A stretch of DNA of 64,000 nucleotides from Porticoccaceae bacterium (GCA_029250825.1 JAQXEN010000044.1:1-64000); one strand, 5' to 3'. Counted from the stretch's first letter, positions 1 through 13,031 are shown. Notes: generated from the sequence alone by a model not told the origin. Program-made: numbers and translations.

Positions 1-1025
<1,025 letters not shown>

Positions 1026-1072
1026 TCAACTGGTTAGTGCTCATTGTTATACAGAGCGTTACTTTTATGTGC

Positions 1073-1444
1073 TCAGCGCTTTAAGATTGTGAAAACCAAA
1101 AACCACTGCACCAAAATCATTAATATAAAACTACAAAACAGGGCGCCGACATTAAGTGGGCTGACCATAAGAAAGACGCTGGTAAACAGCACTGCTGTCA
1201 AAACAACCTTACCGGTCTCTCCCCAGTACATTGCACTGACAATTGACTGCACACGTCTGGCACCTGCAAATCTAAAGGCCTGTCGAGCGAACCAAGCTTG
1301 CGGGCAAATCTGGATCAGACCGCCAAGCAATACCGAATAGGCTAGTGCAGTACTCCAAAGTAACAGCGCCGCAGATGCTGGTAACAGCAGGGCCAACTGA
1401 TAGAGTGCTACCTTTTTTACTGCTGGTAATGAAATGGTCGTCAT
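1073..1444 (-). CDS. atpI: ATP synthase protein I
   Basis: 123 aa hydrophobic ORF directly upstream of atpB; AtpI-like membrane protein. Confidence 0.8.
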   Translation of the reverse strand: MTTISLPAVKKVALYQLALLLPASAALLLWSTALAYSVLLGGLIQICPQAWFARQAFRFAGARRVQSIVSAMYWGETGKVVLTAVLFTSVFLMVSPLNVGALFCSFILMILVQWFLVFTILKR

Positions 1445-1600
1445 TGTATTTGCTTGACACCTTTTCTTTCTGCCTTTGCGGGGAAGCCTATGCGGCCATC
1501 CTCAAAGGGGGCGCATTATAGGTATAGTGATGGTGATATTCAATACGCTATGCGCCCAATATGAACGAAATTCATCAGCCCAATAACGCTAGATCAAGAC

Positions 1601-2488
1601 TTACTTCAGATGATCGAGAATACCGTCGAGCTCATCGACGCTATTATATTTGAAAATCAGCTTGCCGGCGCCTTTGGCGCTGTGCTGTATACGCACCGGA
1701 ACACCGATCTTTTCAGCTATTTCGTCTTCCAGTCTTTTGATATCAGGGCTGCTCGGGGTCTCAACCGAAGCTTGACCCCTATCACCGGACTGGAGTTTTT
1801 TGACCAGAGCTTCAGTCTGGCGCACGGTCATGCTGGTGCCGGTAACAGTTCGTGCAGCATTGACCTGAACGGCACCGTCGAGGGCGAGCAGACATTTGGC
1901 ATGGCCCAACTCCAAATCACCGCGCTCCAGTAACTTTTGAACCTCTAATTCAAGACTGGTGAGACGCATCAGGTTGGTGACTGCAGAGCGAGACTTGCCC
2001 ACTGCATCGGCAACTTGCTGTTGGGTGAGCTGAAACTCCTGCTGAAGGCGCTGTAGAGCCAAACTCTCCTCCATAGCGTTGAGATCTTCACGCTGAATAT
2101 TCTCAATCAGCGCCATAGCGATGGCGGCCTCGTCCGAGACTTCGCGGACTATCGCCGGAACACTGTCGAGGCCCGCTTGTTGGGCCGCGCGCCAACGGCG
2201 CTCGCCGGCAATAATTTCGTATTGCTCATCGGCCAACATTCGCACCACGAGGGGCTGCATAATGCCTTGTGTACGAATCGAATTGGCCAGCTCTTCCAGT
2301 GCCTCTGCATTGATATCCCGCCGCGGCTGATACTTTCCCCGCTGTAACAGCTCTACCGGGAGTTGACGTAACTGGCCATCGGCAATATCGGCGGCAGCGG
2401 TGCTGTCGAGCATATCGAGATCTGATCCCTCAGCCATACCCAGCAACGCATCCAAACCCTTACCTAAACTCTGTCGTTTTGTGGCCAT
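1601..2488 (-). CDS. parB: Chromosome partitioning protein ParB
   Basis: KGLDALLG N-terminus, GERRWRAAQQAGL and ALIENIQREDLNAMEES ParB motifs, HTH; adjacent to parA. Confidence 0.97.
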   Translation of the reverse strand: MATKRQSLGKGLDALLGMAEGSDLDMLDSTAAADIADGQLRQLPVELLQRGKYQPRRDINAEALEELANSIRTQGIMQPLVVRMLADEQYEIIAGERRWRAAQQAGLDSVPAIVREVSDEAAIAMALIENIQREDLNAMEESLALQRLQQEFQLTQQQVADAVGKSRSAVTNLMRLTSLELEVQKLLERGDLELGHAKCLLALDGAVQVNAARTVTGTSMTVRQTEALVKKLQSGDRGQASVETPSSPDIKRLEDEIAEKIGVPVRIQHSAKGAGKLIFKYNSVDELDGILDHLK

Positions 2489-2492
2489 AATT

Positions 2493-3299
2493 CTATTGTC
2501 CTGAGGTGGCGGCGGGTGGCTGTTGTTCAGAATCGGCTTTGGCCTGACGCAAGATTTCGCCGGCTAGTGCCAGATAGGCGAGGGAGCCTTTTGAGTTTCT
2601 ATCGTAAGCTAGAGCTGGTAGACCGTGGCTTGGTGCTTCCGCGAGGCGAATATTTCGAGGAATGCTCACCCGGTAGACGCGCTTGCCGAAATATTTGCGC
2701 AACTGCGCTGACACAGCATTGGTGAGACTGTTGCGTGGATCGTACATGGTGCGCAAGATACCCTCAATACGCAGACTCGGGTTGATCAATTTCGCAATTT
2801 GCTTGATGGTGTTATTCAGTGCCGAGAGCCCCTCGAGAGCGTAGTACTCACACTGCATGGGAATAATCACTCCGTCACTGGCAACCATAGCATTCACGGT
2901 AAGCATATTGAGGGAGGGCGGGCAGTCAATAATAATATAGTCGTAATTGTTAGCAACGCGCTTTAGAGCATGTCGCAGGCGTGTCTCGCGGCCAATCTCC
3001 TGCATCAGCTCTACTTCTGCGGCAACCAAGTCATCATTCGAGGGCAACAGGTGAATCTTCGCCTTGGGGCAGGGAACAATTACATCTTCAATGGCTGCTT
3101 TTTCAGTTAGCACATCGTAAACACTGGTTTTGCATTTGTGCTTATTGATGCCAACACCCATAGTGCTATTGCCCTGAGGGTCTAGATCAACCAAGAGCAC
3201 ACGCTGCTTATAGGCTGCCAGAGAAGCCGCTAAGTTAACGCTGGTGGTGGTCTTACCCACTCCACCTTTCTGATTTGCGATTGATATTATTCGAGGCAC
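2493..3299 (-). CDS. parA: Chromosome partitioning ATPase ParA/Soj
   Basis: IANQKGGVGKTTTSVNLAASLA deviant Walker A, DLDPQGNSTMG, DYIIIDCPPSLN. Confidence 0.97.
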   Translation of the reverse strand: MPRIISIANQKGGVGKTTTSVNLAASLAAYKQRVLLVDLDPQGNSTMGVGINKHKCKTSVYDVLTEKAAIEDVIVPCPKAKIHLLPSNDDLVAAEVELMQEIGRETRLRHALKRVANNYDYIIIDCPPSLNMLTVNAMVASDGVIIPMQCEYYALEGLSALNNTIKQIAKLINPSLRIEGILRTMYDPRNSLTNAVSAQLRKYFGKRVYRVSIPRNIRLAEAPSHGLPALAYDRNSKGSLAYLALAGEILRQAKADSEQQPPAATSGQ

Positions 3300-3310
3300 T
3301 AGGCTGACCT

Positions 3311-3988
3311 TTAAGCTGTTTTATCGCTGCACTCTGCCAGAGCGTTGCGACTGATGACAATTAGGTGGCGTTCTCCCTCCACACCCGGCACCTGCAATGT
3401 GTGAGAGACATCGACCTTATAGGCTTTCCCAACCTCACTCAACTCTGATTGGGGGAATTTCCCTTTCATGGCCAAAAACAGGCCATCAGTGGTTAACAGA
3501 TGAGCGCACTTGTTCACCATATCGGCAACCGAGGTAAAGGCGCGACTCAGAACCGCATCGTACCCCCGGTCCGGTCTATGCTCCTCAACTCGAGACTGAA
3601 TTTCGCTGACATTGGCCAAACCCAACTTACAGCGCGCCTGAAATAAAAACCGGGTGCGCTTGCCGTTGCTATCCAACAGGGTGAAATGCCGGTCCGGACA
3701 CATAATTGCCAGCGGTATGCCAGGCAAGCCAGCGCCGGTTCCCACATCGATCAACCTTTGCCCTTGAATATGCGGCAGCACCGTGAGGCTGTCCAGCAGA
3801 TGCAATTTGACCATCTCGGCGGGATCGCGAATCGCGGTGAGGTTATAGGCTCTATTCCAAGTAATCAGCAACTGTAAATAGGCCAGCAGTTGATCCCGCT
3901 GCTCAGCACTATAGTCAATTGCCATGGACTGCATGCCGGCTTCAAGGCTTGCCACCAAGTGTGATTCCCTGGGCAGTTTAAGCGGCAT
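3311..3988 (-). CDS. rsmG: 16S rRNA m7G527 methyltransferase
   Basis: [20 protein letters not shown] and [15 protein letters not shown] motifs; between mnmG and parA. Confidence 0.96.
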   Translation of the reverse strand: MPLKLPRESHLVASLEAGMQSMAIDYSAEQRDQLLAYLQLLITWNRAYNLTAIRDPAEMVKLHLLDSLTVLPHIQGQRLIDVGTGAGLPGIPLAIMCPDRHFTLLDSNGKRTRFLFQARCKLGLANVSEIQSRVEEHRPDRGYDAVLSRAFTSVADMVNKCAHLLTTDGLFLAMKGKFPQSELSEVGKAYKVDVSHTLQVPGVEGERHLIVISRNALAECSDKTA

Positions 3989-5846
3989 GCTTTTTCAACG
4001 AGACAATTAGCAGGGAGATAGCGGCTGGAGTAACCCCGGGGATCCGGCTAGCTCGGGCCAATGTTTCCGGTGTTGCTTCAGAGAGCTTTTGTTTGACTTC
4101 GTTGGACAGGCCCTTGACCGCCAGATAGTCGAAACCCTCTGGAATACGGGTCTTTTCATGGCGGCGCAAGCGATTTACCTCATCCTGTTGACGGTTAATA
4201 TAGCCGGAGTACTTGGCGTCGATCTCAACCTGCTCGGCAATCTTTTGCTCCACCTTATGCTCCGGGTAGAGGCTGGCGATAATTTTGTAATCAATTTCCG
4301 GACGCTTGAGTAACTCAAACAGCGAGTACTCGTGTGAGAGCTTTTTCTCAATATGCGCCGAGAGCTTTTCGGCAGTATCACTGGCCGGCTGAATCCAGGT
4401 AGCCTTTAAGCGTTGACGCTCAAGCTCAATGGCTTCGCGCTTCTCGCTAAACTGTTGCCAGCGATTGTCATCGACCAAACCGAGCTCGCGGCCAGTTTCT
4501 GTAAGGCGCATATCGGCATTGTCTTCACGGAGCAGCAGGCGATATTCCGCGCGACTGGTAAACATACGATAGGGCTCTGTGGTGCCCATAGTAATCAGGT
4601 CATCAACCAAAACGCCGCTGTAGGCTTCATCCCGCCGGGGGCACCAGCTATCGCGATCCTGAACTTGCAATGCAGCATTGGTTCCCGCCAATAGACCCTG
4701 AGCGGCAGCCTCTTCATAACCGGTAGTGCCGTTGATTTGTCCAGCAAAAAACAATCCGTTAATAGCCTTGGTTTCCAGAGAATACCTAAGGTCCTGAGGA
4801 TTGAAATAGTCGTATTCGATAGCATAGCCAGGGCGGGTAATGTGAGCGTTTTCAAAGCCGACAATGGAGCGTACCAGATCTAACTGCACATCAAAGGGTA
4901 GGCTTGTAGAGATACCATTGGGATAGAGTTCATAGGTGTTTAACCCCTCGGGCTCGACAAAAATCTGATGCTGGTTTTTATCTGCAAAGCGCACCACCTT
5001 GTCCTCAATAGAGGGGCAGTATCTGGGACCTACGCCATCGATAACGCCAGTGTAGAGCGGCGATCGATCCATGCCGCCCTTGATGATTTCATGGGTTTGG
5101 CTGTTGGTGTAGGTCACCCAGCAACAGGTCTGCTGGGGATGTTGAGCAACGGACCCCAGGTAAGACATTACCGGCTCTGGCTTATCCCCCCACTGCTCAG
5201 ACAGCTGGCTAAAGTCAACACTCCGTGCATCGATTCGCGGCGGGGTGCCGGTCTTTAAGCGCTCAACACGAAAGGGCAGTGAGCGCAGGCGCTGAGACAG
5301 GTTGAGTGCAGGAGGGTCTCCGGCACGACCAGCAGAAAAATTTTCCATGCCAATATGAATCTTGCCGGCGAGGAATGTTCCAGCGGTAACAACCACAGTT
5401 TTGGCCTTAAAGGTCAAGCCCATCTGGGTTACAACGCCGGTGACTCGATCGCTTTCAATGGTCAGATCATCCACGGCCTGTTGAAAAATAGTCAGATTTT
5501 CTTGGTTTTGAAGAATTTTTAGAATCGCGGCTTTGTACAACACTCGGTCTGCCTGAGCGCGAGTGGCCCGCACGGCTGGTCCTTTGCGAGAATTAAGCAC
5601 ACGGAATTGAATGCCACCAAAATCCGTGGCCGTAGCCATTGCGCCGCCAAGGGCATCGATCTCTTTCACTAGATGGGTTTTGCCGATACCGCCAATAGCG
5701 GGATTACAGGACATCTGTCCGAGTGTTTCGATGTTGTGAGTCAATAGTAACGTCTTGCTGCCCATTCGGGCTGCCGCTAGACAGGCTTCGGTGCCAGCAT
5801 GTCCGCCGCCAACAACAATAACATCAAAAGAATCAGGGTAAATCAT
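3978..5846 (-). CDS. mnmG: tRNA uridine-5-carboxymethylaminomethyl modification enzyme MnmG/GidA
   Basis: [44 protein letters not shown]; the track ORF starts at a TTG at 5867 but ATG at 5846 fits better. Confidence 0.97.
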   Translation of the reverse strand: MIYPDSFDVIVVGGGHAGTEACLAAARMGSKTLLLTHNIETLGQMSCNPAIGGIGKTHLVKEIDALGGAMATATDFGGIQFRVLNSRKGPAVRATRAQADRVLYKAAILKILQNQENLTIFQQAVDDLTIESDRVTGVVTQMGLTFKAKTVVVTAGTFLAGKIHIGMENFSAGRAGDPPALNLSQRLRSLPFRVERLKTGTPPRIDARSVDFSQLSEQWGDKPEPVMSYLGSVAQHPQQTCCWVTYTNSQTHEIIKGGMDRSPLYTGVIDGVGPRYCPSIEDKVVRFADKNQHQIFVEPEGLNTYELYPNGISTSLPFDVQLDLVRSIVGFENAHITRPGYAIEYDYFNPQDLRYSLETKAINGLFFAGQINGTTGYEEAAAQGLLAGTNAALQVQDRDSWCPRRDEAYSGVLVDDLITMGTTEPYRMFTSRAEYRLLLREDNADMRLTETGRELGLVDDNRWQQFSEKREAIELERQRLKATWIQPASDTAEKLSAHIEKKLSHEYSLFELLKRPEIDYKIIASLYPEHKVEQKIAEQVEIDAKYSGYINRQQDEVNRLRRHEKTRIPEGFDYLAVKGLSNEVKQKLSEATPETLARASRIPGVTPAAISLLIVSLKKHAA

Positions 5847-5867
5847 AGTGCGCAATCGAGAGAACAA

Positions 5868-6552
5868 TTTAAGGTCGGCCAGTATACCGGTGCTTGGTTA
5901 AACTTTAACCACTTTATTTTGTTTCCTGCATGGCTCTGTATTTATTAAGTTATTAACTAATTATTTATATATAGAGTATGTAAAGGTTATTACTGTTGTT
6001 ATTAGATGGGGCTGTTTTTGGGGATAACTCTTATAAGCCTATCTATAACAGTGGGTTATAGCTTTTTTTTCTTGTATCCAACTGTTGATTGAATTTTATT
6101 TCAACTGTATTGCGGGTGTGTCTCTGTGTATAGATTTTGAACCCATTTTGTTCATTGGGTGTTTCGCTCCTCAGTCTGTGGACAGTAATTTTTTTTGTCC
6201 ACTCACTGTTAACAGGTTTCCATTACAGTGGTGATATTGGGGGTAAAGCTGGGGATAAGTTGTGTAATTTGTGGGGGTAGCTTTAGTCCTACCTTATATA
6301 GGTTTATTTAATCGAGGGGTTTTGTTGGGATTTTTTCCTAGTCCGGTTATTAAATCCTCACCGCGGGTGCGTCTGTGTCTTTTATTCCAAGACTGAGGGA
6401 ATACTATAATTACTCGGTGAATTTGCATTTAAACGTTGAATCGTGTGGTGAATTTCATTAAACTCCCGCGCCCTGACCCGCTACTACCTTAGTTCAGTGA
6501 TTAAGCGTTAGCAGGTTCTTGTGAATTTTATGTATATCTCGGATTAGACGTT
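5868..6552. other. AT-rich intergenic region between divergent mnmG and rpmH; candidate origin region 1
   Basis: Divergent flanking genes; AT-rich tracts (e.g. tatttattaagttattaactaattatttatatata); one-mismatch DnaA-box-like sites TGGGGATAA (6019, 6250) and TGTGTATAG (6125). Confidence 0.5.
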
Positions 6553-6687
6553 ATGAAAAGAACATTTCAACCAAGCATTATCAAGCGTAAGCGCACTCAT
6601 GGTTTTAGAGCTCGTATGGCAACTGTAGGCGGCCGTGCCGTTTTGAACCGTCGTCGTGCCAAGGGCCGTAAGCGTTTAGCCGCTTAA
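6553..6687 (+). CDS. rpmH: 50S ribosomal protein L34
   Basis: [44 protein letters not shown], 44 aa; below the ORF-track size cut-off. Confidence 0.99.
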   Translation: MKRTFQPSIIKRKRTHGFRARMATVGGRAVLNRRRAKGRKRLAA

Positions 6688-7080
6688 GTGTCTGCAGGGC
6701 TACTTGTGCCCAGAGCAACCTTCGGTAAAAACCGACGCTTACTCAACTCCTCTGCTTTCAAAGAGGTGTTTGATAACAATAGTGTTCGGGTTGCTCACCC
6801 CAATCTCCTTATTCTATCTGAACCCAATGGCACGGAAACGTCGCGATTGGGTTTGGTTATCGGAAAAAAAAATGTCCCCACCGCAGTGGCGAGAAATAAA
6901 GTAAAGCGTGTTGTGCGCGAAACTTTTCGCCTGACAGACTTACCTGTAGCCGTTGATCTAGTATTTCTGGCGCGAAAAGACCTGGGTAAATTGAGCTCTA
7001 CTGAATTGGCCACCCTAATTCAGCAATCTTGGGTTAGACTGGCGGCGCGTCTACTAAAGGAAGGTAAGCGGGATGCGTAG
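6688..7080 (+). CDS. rnpA: Ribonuclease P protein component (GTG start)
   Basis: Directly follows the rpmH stop; [14 protein letters not shown] RnpA motif. Confidence 0.96.
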   Translation: MSAGLLVPRATFGKNRRLLNSSAFKEVFDNNSVRVAHPNLLILSEPNGTETSRLGLVIGKKNVPTAVARNKVKRVVRETFRLTDLPVAVDLVFLARKDLGKLSSTELATLIQQSWVRLAARLLKEGKRDA

Positions 7081-7348
7081 GTTGGCGATTGCTCTAATTA
7101 AAGGTTACCAATACGCGATCAGCCCAATGCTTGGGGCCAATTGCCGGTTTCACCCAACTTGCTCAAGCTATGCTGAGGAAGCATTCCGCCGTTTTGGGGT
7201 GTTTAAAGGGGGTTATCTTACGCTTCTGAGAATAGTAAAATGCCAGCCTTTCCATTCAGGGGGTTACGATCCGGTATTGCCGGTAGAACAACTTGGTAAA
7301 TCGGACACAACGGAAAGCTCCGCCAACAATAATCACACAGAGTCATAA
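7073..7348 (+). CDS. yidD: Membrane protein insertion efficiency factor YidD
   Basis: [31 protein letters not shown] signature; overlaps rnpA end. Confidence 0.96.
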   Translation: MRRLAIALIKGYQYAISPMLGANCRFHPTCSSYAEEAFRRFGVFKGGYLTLLRIVKCQPFHSGGYDPVLPVEQLGKSDTTESSANNNHTES

Positions 7349-7353
7349 ATCGA

Positions 7354-9042
7354 ATGGATTGGAAAAAAAGTCTAAATATCGCGGCAATTGGTTTCGTAGC
7401 ATGGTTGCTTATTATCGAATGGAGTAACTTCCAAGACAATGTCGCGAGCCAGATGCCAGCACAAGAGTCTGCTGTAACGATTCCTGAGTTTCAGGCGCCA
7501 GCGCCTGAGAGCCAGTCGGTGAATACCCTGGGCGCTGAGTTGCCCGTTTTAGAGCAGGCTGCTGAGGTGGTGATCGAGACCCCAGTGGATGCTCGATTGG
7601 TTACAGTGACCACCGATGCCATTGAAGTAACCTTGGATACCCTTGGCGGTGATATCGTTCAGGTGAAGCTGCTAAACCACCTGACTAAAATGTCAGAGGA
7701 TGGTGGCGAGCCATTCACTCTGCTGACGCGAACGGCAAACAATGAATATATCGCTCAAAGTGGTCTGATTGGAAAAAATGGCACCGATACCCGAGAGGGA
7801 CGCGGTGTCTACTCTGCTTCTGCAAGTGAATACAGCCTCGAGCCCGGTCAGTCGAGCCTCAATGTCGATCTCACCTTAAATCAAAATGGGGTGCGATTGG
7901 TTAAGCGCTTTTCATTTAGCCGCTCGGATTATGTGATTGGGGTGAGCTACCTGATCAACAACAGTAGCTATGACCCTTGGGAAGCGACTTTTTATGGTCA
8001 GATTAAACGTGACTCCCATGAACCGCTGGTAGAGTCCAGTGGTGGTGTTCAGCCATACTTGGGTGCAGCTTTACGGGAAGTGGACAAGAATTTTGCCAAA
8101 CACGATTTCTCAGATATTGAAGAGGAAAGTGTAAAGGGTAGTATTGAAGGTGGCTGGGTGGCTATGGTTCAGCACTACTTTGTCAGTGCTTGGGTGCCAC
8201 CGGCTGATCAAACCAATAATTTCAGTCTGCGTAAACTCTCTGGCCAAGATGTCTATCTGTTTGGTTTTACCGGTGAAAAGATCAAGGTACCGGCGGGAGC
8301 TTTCGGCGAATATACGGCGCAGTTTTATGTGGGACCCAAAGATCAGGCCACGCTTGAAGAGCTGGCTGAGTATCTGGAGCTGACTGTCGATTACGGCTTC
8401 CTGTGGATGTTGGCGAAGCCGATATTTGCGGCCATGAAATTTATCCATTCTGTGGTAGGCAACTGGGGTTGGTCGATTATTCTGCTGACTATTGGGATTA
8501 AGATTCTTCTGTATCCCCTCTCAGCAGCGAGCCTGCGCTCTATGGCAAAAATGCGCAGTCTGCAGCCGAAGATGGAGCGCCTTAAAGAGACTTATGGCGA
8601 TGATCGCCCGAAGATGTCTCAGGAATTGATGGCCCTGTATAAGAAAGAAAAAGTAAACCCGGCTGGCGGGTGTTTCCCCATGCTGTTGCAAATGCCTGTA
8701 TTCCTGTCGCTGTACTGGGTGCTTTTGGAGAGTGTTGAGATTCGTCACTCGCCTTGGATCTTCTGGATTGACGATCTGTCCGCCAAGGATCCGTTCTTTA
8801 TACTGCCTCTGGTGATGGGTGCCAGCATGTTATTGATGCAGAAGTTGCAGCCAATGCCCACTGATCCCACTCAGGCTATGGTGATGAAGATTATGCCTAT
8901 CGCCTTTACCTTCTTCTTTATGATTTTCCCCTCGGGACTGGTTCTCTACTGGACGATTAATAACCTGCTGTCGATGTTCCAGCAGTGGTATGTGAACCGG
9001 CAGTTGGCGAACGCCTCTGCGGCGGCGAAAAAGACTAGCTAG
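7354..9042 (+). CDS. yidC: Membrane protein insertase YidC
   Basis: Large periplasmic domain and the 60KD_IMP C-terminal domain (GWSIILLTIGIKILLYPLSAASLRSMAKM...). Confidence 0.98.
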   Translation: MDWKKSLNIAAIGFVAWLLIIEWSNFQDNVASQMPAQESAVTIPEFQAPAPESQSVNTLGAELPVLEQAAEVVIETPVDARLVTVTTDAIEVTLDTLGGDIVQVKLLNHLTKMSEDGGEPFTLLTRTANNEYIAQSGLIGKNGTDTREGRGVYSASASEYSLEPGQSSLNVDLTLNQNGVRLVKRFSFSRSDYVIGVSYLINNSSYDPWEATFYGQIKRDSHEPLVESSGGVQPYLGAALREVDKNFAKHDFSDIEEESVKGSIEGGWVAMVQHYFVSAWVPPADQTNNFSLRKLSGQDVYLFGFTGEKIKVPAGAFGEYTAQFYVGPKDQATLEELAEYLELTVDYGFLWMLAKPIFAAMKFIHSVVGNWGWSIILLTIGIKILLYPLSAASLRSMAKMRSLQPKMERLKETYGDDRPKMSQELMALYKKEKVNPAGGCFPMLLQMPVFLSLYWVLLESVEIRHSPWIFWIDDLSAKDPFFILPLVMGASMLLMQKLQPMPTDPTQAMVMKIMPIAFTFFFMIFPSGLVLYWTINNLLSMFQQWYVNRQLANASAAAKKTS

Positions 9043-9094
9043 GGGTTAATATTAGGGCTTATTTATTAAGACCTGATTCGCTAATCCCTAAACC

Positions 9095-9120
9095 AAAGGC
9101 CCTTTCGAGGGCCTTTTTTA
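9095..9120 (+). terminator. Rho-independent terminator between yidC and mnmE
   Basis: Perfect 9-bp stem AAAGGCCCT-TTCG-AGGGCCTTT with TTCG tetraloop, followed by T-run. Confidence 0.9.
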
Positions 9121-9133
9121 TCGAGGTGTTATT

Positions 9134-10498
9134 GTGCATAACAGTACAGACAGCATTGTTGCTATAGCTACCGCGCCAGGCCGCGGTGGTGTGGGTATTG
9201 TGCGTCTATCTGGTGCCGATATCAGTGTCTTTGCTGAGGCGGTTATTGGCAGACCGCTAGTGCCTCGGGAGGCGACTTTTTGCCGTTTTATGGGCGCCAA
9301 CAATGAGGTTATTGATGAAGGGGTGGCGATCTATTTTCCGGCCCCAGCATCCTTCACTGGGGAACATGTCTTAGAGTTGCAGGGACATGGTGGCCCGGTG
9401 ATTTTAGATGCGCTGGTTCAGCGCTGTGTTGAGTTGGGCGCCCGCCCGGCGCGGCCTGGAGAGTTTAGTGAGCGGGCGTTTCTCAATGACAAGTTGGATC
9501 TGGCTCAGGCTGAGGCCATAGCCGATCTGATTGATGCCAGCTCAATTCAAGCTGCTCGCTCAGCGATGCGCTCACTGCAGGGTGACTTCTCGCGACTGGT
9601 TAACGATCTGGTGGAGCGGCTGATTAGCATTCGTATCTATGTTGAAGCGGCGATTGATTTTCCCGAAGAGGAGATTGATTTTCTCGCCGACGAGCGGCTT
9701 GCAGAAAACCTTAATAAACTGATTGCAGATATTTCCGACACCCTTAGTAAAGCACAGCAGGGGTCACTGCTGCGGGATGGCATGACGCTGGTGCTGGCGG
9801 GCAAGCCCAACGCTGGTAAATCGAGCCTGTTAAATGCTCTGGCAGGACGAGATGCTGCCATTGTCACCTCTCAGGCCGGTACCACCAGAGATGTATTGCG
9901 TGAGACGATTAGCTTAGATGGTATGCCCCTGCATATTGTGGATACCGCTGGCCTGCGTGAAAGCAATGATGAGATTGAGTTGGAGGGTATTAGGCGGGCC
10001 TGGTGTGAAATCGAAAAAGCCGATCAACTGCTGTTCTTGGTGGATGCCAATGAAACCGATAGCCCTGATCTAATCGCTATCTGGCCAGAATACTTTGCCC
10101 GCTACGGTGATTCTAAGCAGCCTATAACAGTGGTGCTAAACAAGATCGATCAGTCCGGTCATAAGTCGGGACAATTAGCTGGGCCAGCAAGTGGTTTTGC
10201 TATTTCCGCCAGAGATAAAACCGGTTTAGATGAATTGGTGGGTTTTCTGCAATCCAGTATGGGTTTTGAAGAACGCGCCGAGGGGTTATTCTCCGCCCGT
10301 CGTCGTCACTTGACGGCACTGCAAGCAGCACTTGAATTGGTGGTTGTGGGGCAGGGTCAATTGAGCGGTAGTGGCGCTGGGGAGTTGCTCGCAGAAGACC
10401 TGAGATTGGCGCAGGATCAGCTTGCGGAAATCACCGGTGTATTTACCTCTGACGACCTCCTGGGGCATATCTTCTCATCCTTTTGTATTGGAAAGTGA
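9134..10498 (+). CDS. mnmE: tRNA modification GTPase MnmE
   Basis: [41 protein letters not shown]-terminal CIGK. Confidence 0.98.
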   Translation: MHNSTDSIVAIATAPGRGGVGIVRLSGADISVFAEAVIGRPLVPREATFCRFMGANNEVIDEGVAIYFPAPASFTGEHVLELQGHGGPVILDALVQRCVELGARPARPGEFSERAFLNDKLDLAQAEAIADLIDASSIQAARSAMRSLQGDFSRLVNDLVERLISIRIYVEAAIDFPEEEIDFLADERLAENLNKLIADISDTLSKAQQGSLLRDGMTLVLAGKPNAGKSSLLNALAGRDAAIVTSQAGTTRDVLRETISLDGMPLHIVDTAGLRESNDEIELEGIRRAWCEIEKADQLLFLVDANETDSPDLIAIWPEYFARYGDSKQPITVVLNKIDQSGHKSGQLAGPASGFAISARDKTGLDELVGFLQSSMGFEERAEGLFSARRRHLTALQAALELVVVGQGQLSGSGAGELLAEDLRLAQDQLAEITGVFTSDDLLGHIFSSFCIGK

Positions 10499-11172
10499 CT
10501 CCTTCGATTAGTCCAGTCACCTTCGAAATTATTCCTCCATTCCAAAGCTGCAGTGAAGCCTTTAGAGAGGCTTAAAACACTGGTTTTAAACTGGTTATTA
10601 ACAGGTTATCAACAGATGTTGATCAATTATTGATCAGTTTTTTTTATCACACTGTTAGTAAAAATAATGTTGATATTCGTTAACATGTTGAAACTGTTAG
10701 CTTTTATTTTTTTGGTTAAAACTGTCCACATTTTTGTGGTGTGGATAAATAAATTTCAGGCGTATAGAATTCAATCCTGCCAAAAAAGGCGCTGGACTGA
10801 CGGTTTGCACGGGCTTGAAAGGTTTGAGAGTCTTGAGAGTCTTGTTATAGGTTGCTAAGTCCTTCGTTTGGTTGCGACCAGGGATCAAAAGCAGTGTCGT
10901 TAAAATGAAAGCCTTAGCAGTAGAATTTTAGAAACAAAACGTTAGCAACAAAATATAAAAAGTAGAGCGCGATTAACGGTGGTAAAGAAGCAGGGTTAGT
11001 CAGCGTTTAAGTTTGAATTTTAGCGCCCCGTCCCATCCTGGGAATTGTGTGGTGCGTTTGTGGGGCTTCGTGGCACTTTGCCCTGGGCTTTTATTCAATA
11101 GTCAGTGCGATCTCGGCTCTTCCGCAGGGCGGTGGCGTTTTTTCACTGGATTGATTTTTTTTGGGGTTGTAG
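10499..11172. other. Intergenic region mnmE-dnaA with DnaA boxes; candidate origin region 2 / dnaA regulatory region
   Basis: Perfect DnaA box TTATCCACA on minus strand at 10740-10748; one-mismatch boxes TTATTAACA (10595-10603) and TTATCAACA (10606-10614); AT-rich. Confidence 0.55.
10740..10748 (-). promoter_or_regulatory. DnaA box
   Basis: TGTGGATAA on + = TTATCCACA on -, exact consensus. Confidence 0.75.
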
Positions 11173-12906
11173 TTGAATCAAGAAGCAAAATTAATGGGCT
11201 CAAATCCAACTGAAGATCACGTCTTAGGGCGGGGTTTAGAGCAGGGTTTAAAACCGAGTGTAGGGCAGAGTGTCGCGCACCTTGCTGGTGGTGATCAGTT
11301 GATCGATGACAGTGCTCTCGAGGCGATTTGGGCTAGCTGTACCAATCAGTTAAGCGATGAGTTACCAGCACAGCAGTACAACACTTGGATTCGACCCCTG
11401 CGTGCACAATTGTTTGTTGGCGACCTAGATGGTTCAGATTTGCCCCAACGGGTGCAGCTGATTGCCCCCAACCGTTTTATTGAAGACTGGGTAAAGAATA
11501 AGTTTCTCGGTCGCATTGCCGAATTGTTCTCACAGTTTAATGGGAGCCAGTGTGCCGTTGCCGTTGTGGCTCAGGCCGAGAAGGCCCCAGCCTTTAAGAC
11601 TCAGGTGCCAGTGGTCAATGGCGCCGGTCAGGGCGTGACTGACAGCAATAACACTACTAATACTAACAACTCTGCCAACACCAATTATTCTAACCGTGGA
11701 TTTGAGCAGCATAGTCGCAGTGGAGACCCTGTTCTCCCTGGTGTGGCTGCGACTAGCGTTGGCCTGAATACTGCCGTCCCCAGTATCGAGAAACCTCTGG
11801 AGTCAGACTTTGCGCCTCAAGATGGCTCGGTTATCCAGCGGGTAAGCGCCCCGGCGATCATTACGTCCGCCGCTGAAAACAGTCTTAAAAGTAACCTTAA
11901 CAATGCCTTTACCTTTGATAGCTTTGTCGAGGGCAAGTCCAATCAGTTAGCTCTGGCCGCTGCACAGCAGGTGGCTGAGAATCCTGGTGGCTCCTACAAT
12001 CCCCTGTTTATTTATGGTGGTGTGGGTCTGGGTAAAACTCATCTGATGCACGCGGTGGGCAATGCCCTGCGGGTGCGCAAGCCGGATGCCAAGATCGTCT
12101 ACCTTCACTCCGAGCGCTTCGTTGCGGATATGGTCAAGGCGTTGCAGCTTAAGGCCATCGATGAATTTAAACAGTTCTACCGTTCGGTGGATGCGCTGCT
12201 GATTGATGATATTCAATTCTTTGCTGGCAAGGATCGCAGCCAGGAAGAGTTCTTTCACACTTACAATGCTCTGTTGGAGCGCGGTCAGCAGATGATTCTG
12301 ACCTGTGATCGCTACCCTAAAGAAATCAATGGTGTAGAAGAGCGCCTCAAATCCCGCTTTGGTTGGGGCTTAACCGTCGCCGTGGAGCCGCCGGAGCTTG
12401 AAACCCGGGTGGCAATCTTGATCAATAAGGCTGAGCAAGCGGGCATGGACCTTTCTCGAGATGCGGCATTCTTTATTGCTCAGCGCATCCGCTCCAACGT
12501 TCGTGAGCTGGAGGGGGCACTTAAACGGGTTATGGCTCATGCGCAATTTAGTGGCCGGGTTATTGATATCGATTTAATTCGGGAATCGTTGAAAGACTTG
12601 TTGGCGCTGCAGGATAAGCTGGTTACCATAGACAATATTCAGAGAGTGGTGGCGGACTACTACAAGCTTAAAATGTCCGACCTGCTGTCAAAGAGACGCA
12701 GCCGATCCGTGGCGCGACCGCGACAGGTGGCAATGTCTCTAGCTAAGGAGTTGACCAACTACAGCCTTCCAGAAATTGGTGAGTCATTTGGTGGTCGCGA
12801 CCATACAACGGTGCTCCATGCCTGTCGCAAGGTGAAAGAGTTAGAGGCTACAGATCGAGATGTGGAGCGTGATTTAAAGCACCTCTACCGCACGCTATCC
12901 AACTGA
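11173..12906 (+). CDS. dnaA: Chromosomal replication initiator DnaA
   Basis: [22 protein letters not shown] Walker [15 protein letters not shown] DnaA box-binding signature. Start uncertain (TTG 11173, or ATG 11194). Confidence 0.97.
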   Translation: MNQEAKLMGSNPTEDHVLGRGLEQGLKPSVGQSVAHLAGGDQLIDDSALEAIWASCTNQLSDELPAQQYNTWIRPLRAQLFVGDLDGSDLPQRVQLIAPNRFIEDWVKNKFLGRIAELFSQFNGSQCAVAVVAQAEKAPAFKTQVPVVNGAGQGVTDSNNTTNTNNSANTNYSNRGFEQHSRSGDPVLPGVAATSVGLNTAVPSIEKPLESDFAPQDGSVIQRVSAPAIITSAAENSLKSNLNNAFTFDSFVEGKSNQLALAAAQQVAENPGGSYNPLFIYGGVGLGKTHLMHAVGNALRVRKPDAKIVYLHSERFVADMVKALQLKAIDEFKQFYRSVDALLIDDIQFFAGKDRSQEEFFHTYNALLERGQQMILTCDRYPKEINGVEERLKSRFGWGLTVAVEPPELETRVAILINKAEQAGMDLSRDAAFFIAQRIRSNVRELEGALKRVMAHAQFSGRVIDIDLIRESLKDLLALQDKLVTIDNIQRVVADYYKLKMSDLLSKRRSRSVARPRQVAMSLAKELTNYSLPEIGESFGGRDHTTVLHACRKVKELEATDRDVERDLKHLYRTLSN

Positions 12907-13031
12907 TAGAGCGTTTACTCGATGGGCTGTAAAGGTAGTTGTAACAGAGAGATTTAAAAGACAGTTTGCTTATTTAGCCTGCTGAATAGTGAAACCGACA
13001 TCCGAAACCGTGCTGGAGATTAATCCTTACC

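Noticed and set aside
10556-10573. Hairpin AAGCCT-TTAGAG-AGGCTT after mnmE as terminator
   Set aside because: Short stem followed by A-rich rather than T-rich sequence on the + strand; not convincing.
11013-11213. 66 aa ORF upstream of dnaA
   Set aside because: Overlaps the dnaA start, no recognisable features; likely chance ORF in leader.
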